Source: Ignavibacteriales bacterium
GTDB lineage: Bacteria > Bacteroidota > Ignavibacteria > UBA10030
DNA: 64,000 nucleotides
Reading direction: 5' to 3'
Assembly (NCBI GenBank): GCA_026390575.1
Contig: JAPLFR010000015.1
Location: 295,101-359,100, forward strand
In this document: piece by piece, positions 38,950-47,570 of the stretch
How positions within the stretch are numbered: position 1 is the first letter of the stretch
Layout of the letters: every line of letters starts with the position of its first letter
Translations under genes and position numbers: made by a program
The notes under the pieces: model-generated
Told to the model about the DNA's origin: nothing
Database searches by the model: none
What the model saw: only the letters and a program-made list of their open reading frames with translations

Positions 38950-39348
38950 ATGGGACAACAACAATTATTACTCATCATCCTTGGCGTTATCATCGTTGGT
39001 ATCGCAATTGCCGTAGGATTGAGCCTATTCAGCGCGCAAAGTGTTCAGTCGAATCACGATGCAATTATCAATGATTTAAACAATATTGCCGCAAACGCAT
39101 ATCAACACTATATTCGTCCTGCCTCTATGGGTGGTGGCGCAAACTCTTACGATGGTACAGGCGCCGCTGGTGCCGCTGCGTATTCAATACCAACCAGAAT
39201 GCAGACTAACGAAAATGGAACATACACAGTAAAGAATACAGCAACCGCGTGTACTATTACAGGTAAATCAAGTTCAGTAACTGGTGCAGATGTCACAGCG
39301 ACAGTAGATAACCAAGGACATGTTGGAATAAAAGCTACTGGTTGGTAA
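38950..39348 (+). CDS. Pilin-like small exported protein, copy 1
   Basis: 132 aa, preceded by an excellent ribosome binding site (GGAGGA). It starts MGQQQLLLIILGVIIVGIAI, a hydrophobic helix beginning right after a Gly2, reminiscent of a type IV pilin N-terminal helix but with almost no leader and no Glu at +5. A soluble domain follows with AYQHYIRPASMGGG, a TNENGTY strand and CTITGKSS, then a glycine-rich turn. It is a close paralogue of the next gene (39642). Family uncharacterised to my knowledge. A surface filament or pseudopilin is a guess; secretion of some kind is likely. Confidence 0.75.
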   Translation: MGQQQLLLIILGVIIVGIAIAVGLSLFSAQSVQSNHDAIINDLNNIAANAYQHYIRPASMGGGANSYDGTGAAGAAAYSIPTRMQTNENGTYTVKNTATACTITGKSSSVTGADVTATVDNQGHVGIKATGW

Positions 39349-39386
39349 GCTATAATTCTGATTATAGAACAGTCGTTTTTCAATAT

Positions 39387-39427
39387 ATCCCAACCATCTT
39401 TTTGCAAGTGGTTGGGATTTATTTTTA
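39387..39427 (+). terminator. Terminator after pilin-like copy 1
   Basis: ATCCCAACCA (39387-39396) pairs perfectly with TGGTTGGGAT (39409-39418), followed by TTATTTTTAG. The 10-pair stem and T-rich tail indicate that copy 1 is transcribed alone. Confidence 0.85.
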
Positions 39428-39507
39428 GAAGTTAAAAAAGTTGAACCATACAGTAATTTGGTTGTCGACAATAACATATTTTAAAAACAGATTAAGCAGT
39501 CAAGCTG

Positions 39508-39524
39508 TCCCGATTCTATCGGGA
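39508..39524. other. Short perfect hairpin
   Basis: TCCCGAT-TCT-ATCGGGA, a 7-pair stem with a 3-base loop and no T tract, between the two pilin-like genes. Belongs to the CCCG/CGGG hairpin set. Confidence 0.5.
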
Positions 39525-39641
39525 TCAGCATATAGGTGCAAGACATTAGATAGGTTCCGATCCCGTTAGACTATTGCCTACTGTGATGGAACGACAATAT
39601 ATTTTTGATATGGCTTATAGCAATTCACTAGAGAATTTATC

Positions 39642-40055
39642 ATGGGACAACAACAGTTATTGCTAATCATACTTGGATTGGCCCTTATTGGAATTGCACT
39701 GGCTGTTGGATTGAGTTTGTTTAGCGCAAACAGCATTGAGTCGAACAAAGATGCAATCATCCATGATGTTCTTAATATTTTTGCGGCAAGCGCATATCAA
39801 CACTATCTTCGTCCTGCGTCCATGGGAGGCGGTTCATACGCTTATGATAATAGTAAGGGCGGTGTCGCATATACGATACCGGCGTTATTGACGACTAATG
39901 AAAATGGCATATACAAGGCTGTCACTACACCAACTACCTGTACTATTACAGGTAAATCTACTTCCTATCCAGGCAATTCAGTTTCTTTAACAATCGGCGT
40001 TGATGGTAAACCTGTGGCTCCCGGTTGGGTTATTGTTGGTCCAGACTTCAATTAA
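39642..40055 (+). CDS. Pilin-like small exported protein, copy 2
   Basis: 137 aa. It begins MGQQQLLLIILGLALIGIAL and shares with copy 1 the helix end GLSLFSA, the block AYQHYLRPASMGGG, the TNENG strand and CTITGKS, so the two form a recent-looking duplication with a diverged C-terminus (VAPGWVIVGPDF). The first helix lies directly after Gly2, with no basic leader. A weaker ribosome binding site (AGAGAA) precedes it. Glycosyltransferase genes follow, consistent with a surface role, but nothing proves one. Confidence 0.75.
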   Translation: MGQQQLLLIILGLALIGIALAVGLSLFSANSIESNKDAIIHDVLNIFAASAYQHYLRPASMGGGSYAYDNSKGGVAYTIPALLTTNENGIYKAVTTPTTCTITGKSTSYPGNSVSLTIGVDGKPVAPGWVIVGPDFN

Positions 40056-40279
40056 GTTTCAAGCCAGACTATGGCAAAGTTGTTTCGTATATATTCCTTA
40101 TCATCCAGATAAGAAATTGGGGATAATTTTTTTTGTTCTGTGCGTCAAAGAACCGTCTTTTATCTGTTTTACTTATTCATACGTGTATTTTTCTTTTTTG
40201 GCTATCCCGCACAATGCCGTTACCCGCATAATGAGGGGAAACACTTTTTCTTTTAAAAACTTTATTGTATATATCTCTT

Positions 40280-40996
40280 GTGAAACCAAAATCCAAAGTT
40301 ATTGTCGTCTTACCAGCCTATCAGGCCGAAAAAACATTAGAACTCACTGTTCGCGATATTCCGCTCTCTGTCGTCGATGAAATTATTCTCGTCGACGATA
40401 TGAGTAATGATCATACAGTGGAGATCGCACGGAAATTTAATCTCATTATCGAGCAGCACACAAAAAATCTAGGCTATGGTGCAAATCAAAAAACATGCTA
40501 CCAATTAGCCCTTCGTCGAAATGCAGATATCGTTGTTATGCTTCACCCTGATTATCAATATGATCCGAAGCTCATCCCTTATTTTGTCGACTTTATCCAA
40601 AACGGCTATTTCGACGTTATGCTTGGCACTCGCATACGTACAAGAAAGGAATCCTTAGCCGGAGGAATGCCGCGCTATAAGTACTTCTCAAACCGACTCT
40701 TGACACTTTTTGAAAATATCATAACCGGACAAAATCTTTCTGAATGGCATACGGGCATGAGAGCCTACAGCCGTCAAGTATTGGAATCAATCGATTATTT
40801 GAAAAATTCAGATGATTTTGTTTTCGATAGCCAGGTATTATTTCAAATTGTGGAGCACGGTTTTCGCATGGGAGAGATTCCTGTACCTGTTCGGTATTTT
40901 CCAGAAGCTTCCAGCATTAATTTCTTTCGTAGTATGCGATATGGAATCGGAACCGTTGGAACCGCATTAAAATACTTACTCAGAAGAATATTTTAA
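40280..40996 (+). CDS. Family 2 glycosyltransferase
   Basis: About 238 aa from GTG 40280 (TTG 40265 would add five residues). The GT2 fold is read from VIVVLPAYQAEKTLELTV, DEIILVDDMSNDHTVEIA and the metal-binding region VVMLHPDYQYDP; the acceptor loop region has GGMPRYKYFSNRLLTLFENI. This resembles dolichol/undecaprenyl-phosphate sugar transferases (DPM1-like), which transfer a sugar to a lipid carrier. No C-terminal membrane segments. It may supply lipid-linked sugars to the neighbouring membrane transferases. Confidence 0.88.
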   Translation: MKPKSKVIVVLPAYQAEKTLELTVRDIPLSVVDEIILVDDMSNDHTVEIARKFNLIIEQHTKNLGYGANQKTCYQLALRRNADIVVMLHPDYQYDPKLIPYFVDFIQNGYFDVMLGTRIRTRKESLAGGMPRYKYFSNRLLTLFENIITGQNLSEWHTGMRAYSRQVLESIDYLKNSDDFVFDSQVLFQIVEHGFRMGEIPVPVRYFPEASSINFFRSMRYGIGTVGTALKYLLRRIF

Positions 40997-41190
40997 TTTC
41001 TCATATTTTATCACTCCCATCTCAACGAAGTCAAAATGAATCCAGGGTCAGACTATCACATTGTTTTGGGGGAATGGCAAAGGCTTTTGAGGGTGATTGA
41101 GTTTTGTGGTCTCACGATGAAATGAAGAGAATGGATAATTCGCTGAGTAATTTCAGATAATTGAATTGTAAAGCACTGGCAGCATTCAAT

Positions 41191-42804
41191 ATGAAATCGA
41201 AAACACTCAATATTTATCTTCCTTTACTCTTTCTCTTTTTCATTGTTCTTTCCACAATTATTCTGCGAATGCGATTACTTGATGTTCCCCTCGAGCGCGA
41301 TGAAGGCGAATATGCCTATATAGGTCAACTTATTCTCGATGGGACCCCACCTTACTCCGAAGCGTACAATATGAAATTCCCCGGCATCTACTTTTTCTAT
41401 GCGGGAATATTATGGCTTTTTGGTGAGACACATACGGCTATCCATTTTTGTCTGCTCATTGTCAATGTATTATCGATTATACTTCTTTACATTTTTGCGC
41501 GCACAGCGTATGATGATTGGGTTGCAGCGGCTGCAGCTGGTGCTTTTGCGTTATTGAGTATGAGCTACCACGTTCAAGGATTTTGGGCAAACGCAGAACA
41601 TTTTATTTTGCCTTTCATCATAGGTGCAAATCTTCTATTACTTGTGGGACTACGGAAGAACCGAATAGATTATATTTTATTCGGTGCTCTTCTGTTTGGT
41701 TGTGCTGCTCTTGTGAAACAACACGGCGCATTTTTTGGTCTCCTTGGATTTGCGGCATTGCTTATTTCATTGTGGCAAAACAAAGCACTCGATAAAAACC
41801 AATACTGGAAGTACCTTGTGGTTTATTTTTCGGGAGTTATTATTCCATTGCTCTTATGCTTTTTCTATCTCGCGTATGCAGGAGTTTTTCATAATTTCTA
41901 TCTTTGGACATTTGCCTACGCCAAGGAGTACACTTCGCTTGTACCAACGACGTATATTACATACTATTTTTTTTCATCCTTTCTCCCTCTTTGGCAACAC
42001 ACAACACTCATTTGGATAATAGCCGGTATTGGACTTATAGCTTTATTTATTTACGTTCCCGACAAACAATCGTATCTGATCGTTATGGGAATGATCATTG
42101 CGAGTATCATTGCTCTTTCCGTAGGCTTTTATTTCAGGCCGCATTATTTCATTTTAATACTGCCAGCCGTAGCCCTGCTCTTTGGAATTGGAGTTCGTTT
42201 CATTTTCCGTGTTTTTTCACCTGCCTCGTCATTCATCATACGCTATTTCCCACCCATTTTTATTGTTACAATAGCAATTCTTGGCACCCTTGCTGCCCAT
42301 TGGGATGTTCTTGTTCAATTTTCACCTGCTCAAGTGACCACGACACGGTATGGTCAAAATCCATTCCTTTATTCTTCTATGATCGGAGAACTTATAAAGG
42401 AAAAAACATCAAAAGACGATCGAATAGCAATTATCGGAAGCGAGCCGCAGTTCTTATTCTATTCTCAGCGCCGGTCGGTGACATCGTTTATTTATACATA
42501 CGCTCTTGTCGAAGACCAACCTTTTGCTGAACAATTTCGCTCTGAAATGATCCGTCAAGTCGAATCAGCAACTCCTAAACTTCTTATCTTTCCACAAGTC
42601 ATACCCGAATGGTATACAATATCGAATGGAGAAAAGGAAATAAATAGATGGTTCTATAATTTTGCGAAGTTACATTACACCCAGGTTGCTCGTTTTGAAT
42701 ATTCCAGTAGTGAGGACACAATACTCGTTACAGATCCAACGCTTATAACAAAGAAACCAACACATTTGTTTTGGATCTCGATTTACGAACTACAAAAAGA
42801 TTGA
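41191..42804 (+). CDS. Membrane glycosyltransferase (GT-C fold, ArnT/PMT-like)
   Basis: About 537 aa from ATG 41191. Some eleven hydrophobic segments start with YLPLLFLFFIVLSTIILRM. The first extracytoplasmic loop has the catalytic acidic pair in LERDEGEYAYIGQLI, typical for GT-C enzymes that take sugars from a polyprenyl phosphate donor. The C-terminal ~150 residues form a soluble domain. It likely glycosylates a lipid or protein on the outer face of the membrane. Donor and acceptor unknown. Confidence 0.85.
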   Translation: MKSKTLNIYLPLLFLFFIVLSTIILRMRLLDVPLERDEGEYAYIGQLILDGTPPYSEAYNMKFPGIYFFYAGILWLFGETHTAIHFCLLIVNVLSIILLYIFARTAYDDWVAAAAAGAFALLSMSYHVQGFWANAEHFILPFIIGANLLLLVGLRKNRIDYILFGALLFGCAALVKQHGAFFGLLGFAALLISLWQNKALDKNQYWKYLVVYFSGVIIPLLLCFFYLAYAGVFHNFYLWTFAYAKEYTSLVPTTYITYYFFSSFLPLWQHTTLIWIIAGIGLIALFIYVPDKQSYLIVMGMIIASIIALSVGFYFRPHYFILILPAVALLFGIGVRFIFRVFSPASSFIIRYFPPIFIVTIAILGTLAAHWDVLVQFSPAQVTTTRYGQNPFLYSSMIGELIKEKTSKDDRIAIIGSEPQFLFYSQRRSVTSFIYTYALVEDQPFAEQFRSEMIRQVESATPKLLIFPQVIPEWYTISNGEKEINRWFYNFAKLHYTQVARFEYSSSEDTILVTDPTLITKKPTHLFWISIYELQKD

Positions 42805-42898
42805 ATAAGCTTTTATTCTATCTTCATGGTAATTCGAAAGAACATAAATATCCTTTATCATACATTCCTACACTTCTCGATGCCTCATGCTTTAACAG

Positions 42899-44404
42899 TT
42901 ACGGTATTCTTTCATATATGATCACGCGATCTTCTTCTGTTGCTGTTCGGTACAAATGTTCTTGAGGGTCTTCTCGATTCTCATACGGAGTGTCAGGTGC
43001 ATCGATAATAAGTTTACGATATTTTGACAAAGATAGTTTGGCAGAAAGATATTCTGCAACCATTTCATCTTTTTCACAAATGGCGTGTTTTCTGAAAATC
43101 ACCCAACGAGCATGGCTGGCCTTCTCCAAATTTTCTCCGGTCAACCCTCCGATAACATGCAAACCAGTATACCACTTGATGGGCATATCGCCATAGGTAA
43201 TCGCAACAGTATCAGAGGGTTGTGCATGGTGACGTAAATGGCCGACCAATCCCTCCATAGGTCCCTTGAAATCATGAGTGAGTTCAAAATAATAATTTAA
43301 CATTGGTTGATGTAAAAAGAATAGAACCAAACCAATACTTCCCACAACGGGATGTACTTGAAATCCTAGTTCGATAATTTCAGCAACCGCTATGGCACAC
43401 AGAGGTAAGACAGGTGCGAGATATCTAAAAAACGAATTCGGAGCCGTAAGAGAAAGAATACATACTAGCATTGCCGCATATAAAAAATAAAAAGTCATGT
43501 ATACCATCGTAGTACTTAAAAAAGTATATGTACTCTTTCTATGCCAAATCACTATGACCAATAGAAAAATTATGAAATAGAGAGGAATGACATACATTTC
43601 CAATTGAACGATAAAATCAAAAAAGAATCTTTTAATGAAAAAGGGATTAAAAAGAAATTGACTGTAACGCGATTGGTATGATATTTCAGAGGTATAGCAT
43701 ATCCATGGTAAGACAAAACAGAGAACACCGACCATGGGAACCACCATGCGTTTGAAATATTCCTTTCCTATGAGAGTTACATGAATCAACACGGTTGCGA
43801 GAAAGATAGCGCCATAGATCATCTGGATGTGAAAAAGAATGACTGTAGAAGAGACCAGAAGGAGCCTTGCATATTTTTTAGACTTCAGGAATAAAAAATA
43901 TGTCAATATACATCCCATCGAAAAGAAAGCTACCATACTGTAATAACGACATTGGCGGGACAAAAGCAGGAAAGGAACCATCAGCATCAATATACCGGCG
44001 GCTATGAGTGATGCCCGTATTCCCTTTCCCGTTGAGCGGACCGTCCAGAAACATAAGAGTACTGTTCCTATGCCAAAGAGGGCATCCGGCAAGCGAGCTG
44101 CAAAATCTGATTGACCGAATAATTGAAAGAAGGCGGCATGGATATAAAACGGTATCCATGGATGCCATTTATAAACACCTCCGGTACCGCTTTCCGCACC
44201 TAATTCTTGCGAGAAAGAATTTTTGTCATCATGGCAATACGGGATTCCACTGGTAAGTATGGATCTGGATATTAATGCCGTCTGAGCTTCGTCCTGCCAA
44301 AGGAAATGTCTGCCAAGGTTAGGTAAAAAAACAAACGCTGATACAATAAGAATTAATAAAGGTACAAAATAATTTATTGTATATTTTTTCCAGTCAGGTA
44401 TCAT
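42899..44404 (-). CDS. Membrane glycosyltransferase (GT-C fold, family 39-like)
   Basis: 501 aa, convergent with the previous gene. It begins with a membrane helix (FVPLLILIVSAFVFLP) and the acidic motif LWQDEAQTALISRSIL in the first outer loop, as in ArnT and protein O-mannosyltransferase relatives. About ten membrane segments are followed by a soluble C-terminal domain of ~130 residues. Like the neighbouring 537-aa protein, it should use a polyprenyl-phosphate sugar; the two are not close copies. Start ATG 44404. Confidence 0.85.
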   Translation of the reverse strand: MIPDWKKYTINYFVPLLILIVSAFVFLPNLGRHFLWQDEAQTALISRSILTSGIPYCHDDKNSFSQELGAESGTGGVYKWHPWIPFYIHAAFFQLFGQSDFAARLPDALFGIGTVLLCFWTVRSTGKGIRASLIAAGILMLMVPFLLLSRQCRYYSMVAFFSMGCILTYFLFLKSKKYARLLLVSSTVILFHIQMIYGAIFLATVLIHVTLIGKEYFKRMVVPMVGVLCFVLPWICYTSEISYQSRYSQFLFNPFFIKRFFFDFIVQLEMYVIPLYFIIFLLVIVIWHRKSTYTFLSTTMVYMTFYFLYAAMLVCILSLTAPNSFFRYLAPVLPLCAIAVAEIIELGFQVHPVVGSIGLVLFFLHQPMLNYYFELTHDFKGPMEGLVGHLRHHAQPSDTVAITYGDMPIKWYTGLHVIGGLTGENLEKASHARWVIFRKHAICEKDEMVAEYLSAKLSLSKYRKLIIDAPDTPYENREDPQEHLYRTATEEDRVIIYERIP

Positions 44405-44615
44405 ATCGCTTTAGTGTGATAGAAGATATTAAGGTAAATAAAGAAAGTATACAAGTGGGAAGGGAAAAGGTTTCCGCATAGCAATGTTGCCTACCATTGT
44501 CTCTTTTTTTTATCCTTAAGTACATCCCTTCGTCATTTGGAACTATCTCTCCCCGGTATCGTCTATAGAATTGAACTCACTGAGATTCGACAATTTAATA
44601 CAAGGAAAGGCAGCC

Positions 44616-45602
44616 ATGAAAACAACGATACAAATGATATGGTGTCTTGCGATAGTGCTCTTCCTGTCAATAGGTACGATATTGAGTGCAGGCGGAAAAC
44701 TTACGGGTGAGACCCACAAGAAAGAGAAGACAAAAAGCACCGGGTGGATTGGAGTTACGATTCAGGATGTGAATGAAAAAACTGCACAAAAAGCAAAGCT
44801 CGACTCCGCAGAAGGTGTCCTTGTGAAAGACGTTATTAAAGACAGCCCTGCCGATTCAGCTGGTATTCAGGAAGGTGATATTGTGGTAGAGTATAATGGC
44901 AAAAAACTGTTTGACGCAGATGAATTAGTAAAAATAGTTCACCGAACTTTGCCGGGAACGAAAGTTGATATTGTTATTATCCGTGATAGTCAAAAGAAAA
45001 CACTTACATTGACGGTCGGCAGTGAAAAAGTATCAAAACATCAAATGTTCGGGGGTATGCCCAATATACCGGATATGCGCGTATTTTTCGGTAATAATAT
45101 CCTTGGATTGCAGCTTCTTACGCTCAATGAGCAACTCGGCGGGTATTTCGGTGTACCGAATAACGAAGGAGTGTTGGTAGAGAAAGTAGAACGCGAAAGT
45201 ACTGCCGAGAAAGCTGGCTTCAAGGCGGGTGATATTATTATCCGGATTGGTACGAAAACAATAGATGCAGTGGAGAAAGTTCAAAGGGAACTTCGTAAAT
45301 ATGATGAAGGTGATAAAGTAGACTTTGAGGTTATGCGAAAGGGTGTGAAGAAAGTATTAAGCGTCGAAATGGAGGAAGATCAAATTGTTCCCCATAAATT
45401 CTTTTTCCAAAAACCACACATGCGGATGTTCCGGACGGATCCATGCGATGAAGCGGAAATGCATTTGGATATGGATGACCTTCGGCCTCATTTGGATCAA
45501 GTACAAATCGATCTGAGAGAGTCGCTCAAGGACATTAATAAAATACCCTTAAGATTCAGAAATATGAACTGCGGTTGTTATTATCACTGTCTCGATTTGT
45601 AA
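44616..45602 (+). CDS. Exported protein with two PDZ domains and a Cys-rich tail
   Basis: About 328 aa from ATG 44616 (ribosome binding site GGAAAG). Signal peptide LFLSIGTILSAG. Two PDZ domains: one with GWIGVTIQDV, GVLVKDVIKDSPADSAGIQEGD (about 45-130), the other with GVLVEKVERESTAEKAGFKAGD (about 190-265). These match the PDZ repeats of HtrA/DegP proteases, but no trypsin domain is encoded before them. The C-terminus is acidic and ends with a NCGCYYHCLDL tail holding three cysteines. Likely a periplasmic scaffold or adaptor, function unknown. Confidence 0.8.
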   Translation: MKTTIQMIWCLAIVLFLSIGTILSAGGKLTGETHKKEKTKSTGWIGVTIQDVNEKTAQKAKLDSAEGVLVKDVIKDSPADSAGIQEGDIVVEYNGKKLFDADELVKIVHRTLPGTKVDIVIIRDSQKKTLTLTVGSEKVSKHQMFGGMPNIPDMRVFFGNNILGLQLLTLNEQLGGYFGVPNNEGVLVEKVERESTAEKAGFKAGDIIIRIGTKTIDAVEKVQRELRKYDEGDKVDFEVMRKGVKKVLSVEMEEDQIVPHKFFFQKPHMRMFRTDPCDEAEMHLDMDDLRPHLDQVQIDLRESLKDINKIPLRFRNMNCGCYYHCLDL

Positions 45603-45641
45603 AATCATAATCACCTTATTATATATTTAACCGTCATAATA

Positions 45642-45676
45642 ATCCGGTAAACCAATCATGGTTGCCGGATTTTTTA
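45642..45676 (+). terminator. Terminator after the PDZ gene
   Basis: ATCCGG(T)AACC / GGTT(G)CCGGAT hairpin (45642-45670) followed directly by TTTTTTATT. Strong and correctly placed. Confidence 0.85.
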
Positions 45677-45951
45677 TTGTCCATCAGGTGTTGTTTCAAT
45701 CAATAAACCCAGACGTGATTTTTTAAACGAGAGTTCTCAATATACTATAAAACGGTCGAAAGGAACGAAGAACCCTGACATGAATATTAGAGGAAGGTTA
45801 CTTCTCCGTTGATGAAATAATACGAGAGAAAATCTTCCACGAAACCGCGTTGCATTAATTGGTGGCAGCGTGATTGCTCTCTTGAGGTTTGAAAACTCCT
45901 GAATTATCCATACATTTTTACAGAATGAGGATTTACGAGGGGAATGACATA
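45677..45951. other. Intergenic region with short coding-like fragments
   Basis: The stretch around 45790-45865 has short frames with a protein-like look (for example EEGYFSVDEIIREKIFHE) ending quickly in a stop; it may be a gene relic. No ribosome binding site. Nothing else seen in this spacer. Confidence 0.3.
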
Positions 45952-46188
45952 ATGAATTATTTCTCAAAAGGTGATAGAATGAAATTAAAAATTATTCTGC
46001 TTTTAGGAATCCTTGTAATTCTCTTGCCGGATGCATTGAAAGCACAGTATAATGATCCGGGCTCAATGAGCTTCATTTTTCAATTCTTATTAATCATATT
46101 CGCATTTATTGTCTTTTATTTTCAAAAGATCCGTTTATTTATTGTTCGAGTTTGGAATAAACTTTTTGGGAAAGATATTCCCAAATGA
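45952..46188 (+). CDS. Small membrane protein of unknown function
   Basis: About 78 aa from ATG 45952, preceded by GAGGGGAA at a good distance. It has a signal-like first helix (IILLLGILVILLPDALKAQ) and a second hydrophobic segment (FIFQFLLIIFAFIVFYF), then a short basic tail. The stop codon overlaps the start of the methyltransferase gene (ATGA-type coupling), so it is translationally linked to it. It may help anchor or couple the next protein to the membrane. Confidence 0.65.
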   Translation: MNYFSKGDRMKLKIILLLGILVILLPDALKAQYNDPGSMSFIFQFLLIIFAFIVFYFQKIRLFIVRVWNKLFGKDIPK

Positions 46189-47570
46189 ATGGTCTTAAAA
46201 AAAATCCCGCTTCATTTCGAGACATTGATGGATTTATTTTTGAATTCGAGGGTTCAATCTATCGAGCTATCAACGAGTGTTATATAGCTGCCTACACGAA
46301 AGTAATTTCAAGCGGCTTGTATGAGAAGCTCGTTAAAGAAGAATTGCTTATACCCCATATGGAGGAAAAGGGATTTCCTATTACCATTCCCAATCATCCT
46401 CTCATCATAAAACCGTTTCAAGTAAAACATATAAGCTATCCGTATGAATGGTCGTATGAGCAGTTGAGGGACGCAGCGCTCTCCATATTAAGAATTCAAG
46501 AAATCTCGCTTTCATATGGATTCAGCCTCAAGGATGCTACTCCATTTAATATCCAATTTGTGCATGGAAAACCTCAGCTCATCGATACGTTGTCTTTTTT
46601 TCTTGACGATAAAAATATCTGGGTTGCGTACAAACAGTTTTGTGAAAGTTTCCTTGCCCCTCTAGCGCTAATGGCATTTATAGATCATGATATCGGACGA
46701 ATTGGGCGAGAATATCATAATGGAATGCCGCTTCCTTTGGCAAGCACCATGCTGCCGTGCCGAACATGGCTGAGACCATCCTTGTTTGTTCATCTCCATC
46801 TACATGCCAGGTCTCAAAGATCCGATAAAGCAAACCCCGTTGCAGGGAGTGTCTCAAATCCAGCCAATCAAGCACGATTGATATTCAGTCTTCAAAATGC
46901 CGTCCGTTCGCTTCCGAAGAGTAAATCATTTTTGAATTGGACAAGTTATTACTCTGGCGATTGTGTACATCCTCTCTACCTGAAAAATAAAATTGAAATT
47001 ATGGAAAAAGCATTGGCCGAGATCAAACCGCAGGCAGTAGTTGATGTCGGTTCTAACACAGGGATATTTTCAAAAATTGCATCTGCGCATTCAGAAATAG
47101 TAATCGCACTTGATCGTGATCCTTCTTCGATTGAGTTTTTATACAGTCTGACGAAAAAAGAGAAGATTACCAATCTCATACCCTTAGTAATAGACATTCT
47201 CAATCCTTCACCTTCTCTGGGATGGATGAGTTGTGAAAGGAGTTCGTTCTTAGAGAGAATAAATCCTGATGTCATTCTCATGTTAGGAATTTCCCATCAT
47301 TTATTAGGGCAGGCGAATATTACATTTCCCATGCTCACAGATCTCTGTGCAAAAACCACGAAATATGTATTTTATGAGTTCATTCCAGATACTGATGCTA
47401 AATTTGAAGAACTCTTTCGTTCACGTGTGAATCAATTTAGCTGGTATACCCAGGAAGAATTGTTGAAAGTATTCGCAAATCTATTTACTGTTAAAAACAG
47501 ATGGAAAGTTGAACCGACCGATCGTATGATTTATCTCTTTGAAAAAAAAGATGTCGGTAAAGATGAGTAG
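46185..47570 (+). CDS. Fusion of kinase-like domain and SAM-dependent methyltransferase
   Basis: 461 aa. The C-terminal half is a class I methyltransferase: motif I VDVGSNTGIFSKIA near residue 285, acidic strand end LDRDPSSIEF, and later strands (INPDVILMLGISHHLLG). The N-terminal half shows LKDATPFNIQF (K116, N122) and, after 12 residues, LIDTLSF (D134), resembling the catalytic loop and DFG-like pair of aminoglycoside-phosphotransferase/kinase-fold proteins, with the expected HxD replaced by KD. Related proteins occur in polysaccharide loci (NoeA-like). It overlaps the previous and next genes. Confidence 0.72.
   Translation: MNGLKKNPASFRDIDGFIFEFEGSIYRAINECYIAAYTKVISSGLYEKLVKEELLIPHMEEKGFPITIPNHPLIIKPFQVKHISYPYEWSYEQLRDAALSILRIQEISLSYGFSLKDATPFNIQFVHGKPQLIDTLSFFLDDKNIWVAYKQFCESFLAPLALMAFIDHDIGRIGREYHNGMPLPLASTMLPCRTWLRPSLFVHLHLHARSQRSDKANPVAGSVSNPANQARLIFSLQNAVRSLPKSKSFLNWTSYYSGDCVHPLYLKNKIEIMEKALAEIKPQAVVDVGSNTGIFSKIASAHSEIVIALDRDPSSIEFLYSLTKKEKITNLIPLVIDILNPSPSLGWMSCERSSFLERINPDVILMLGISHHLLGQANITFPMLTDLCAKTTKYVFYEFIPDTDAKFEELFRSRVNQFSWYTQEELLKVFANLFTVKNRWKVEPTDRMIYLFEKKDVGKDE

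Noticed and set aside
38698-38964. 88-codon minus-strand frame before the pilin-like gene
   Set aside because: Overlaps the likely promoter and ribosome binding site of the pilin-like gene and shows no domain or signal; judged non-coding.
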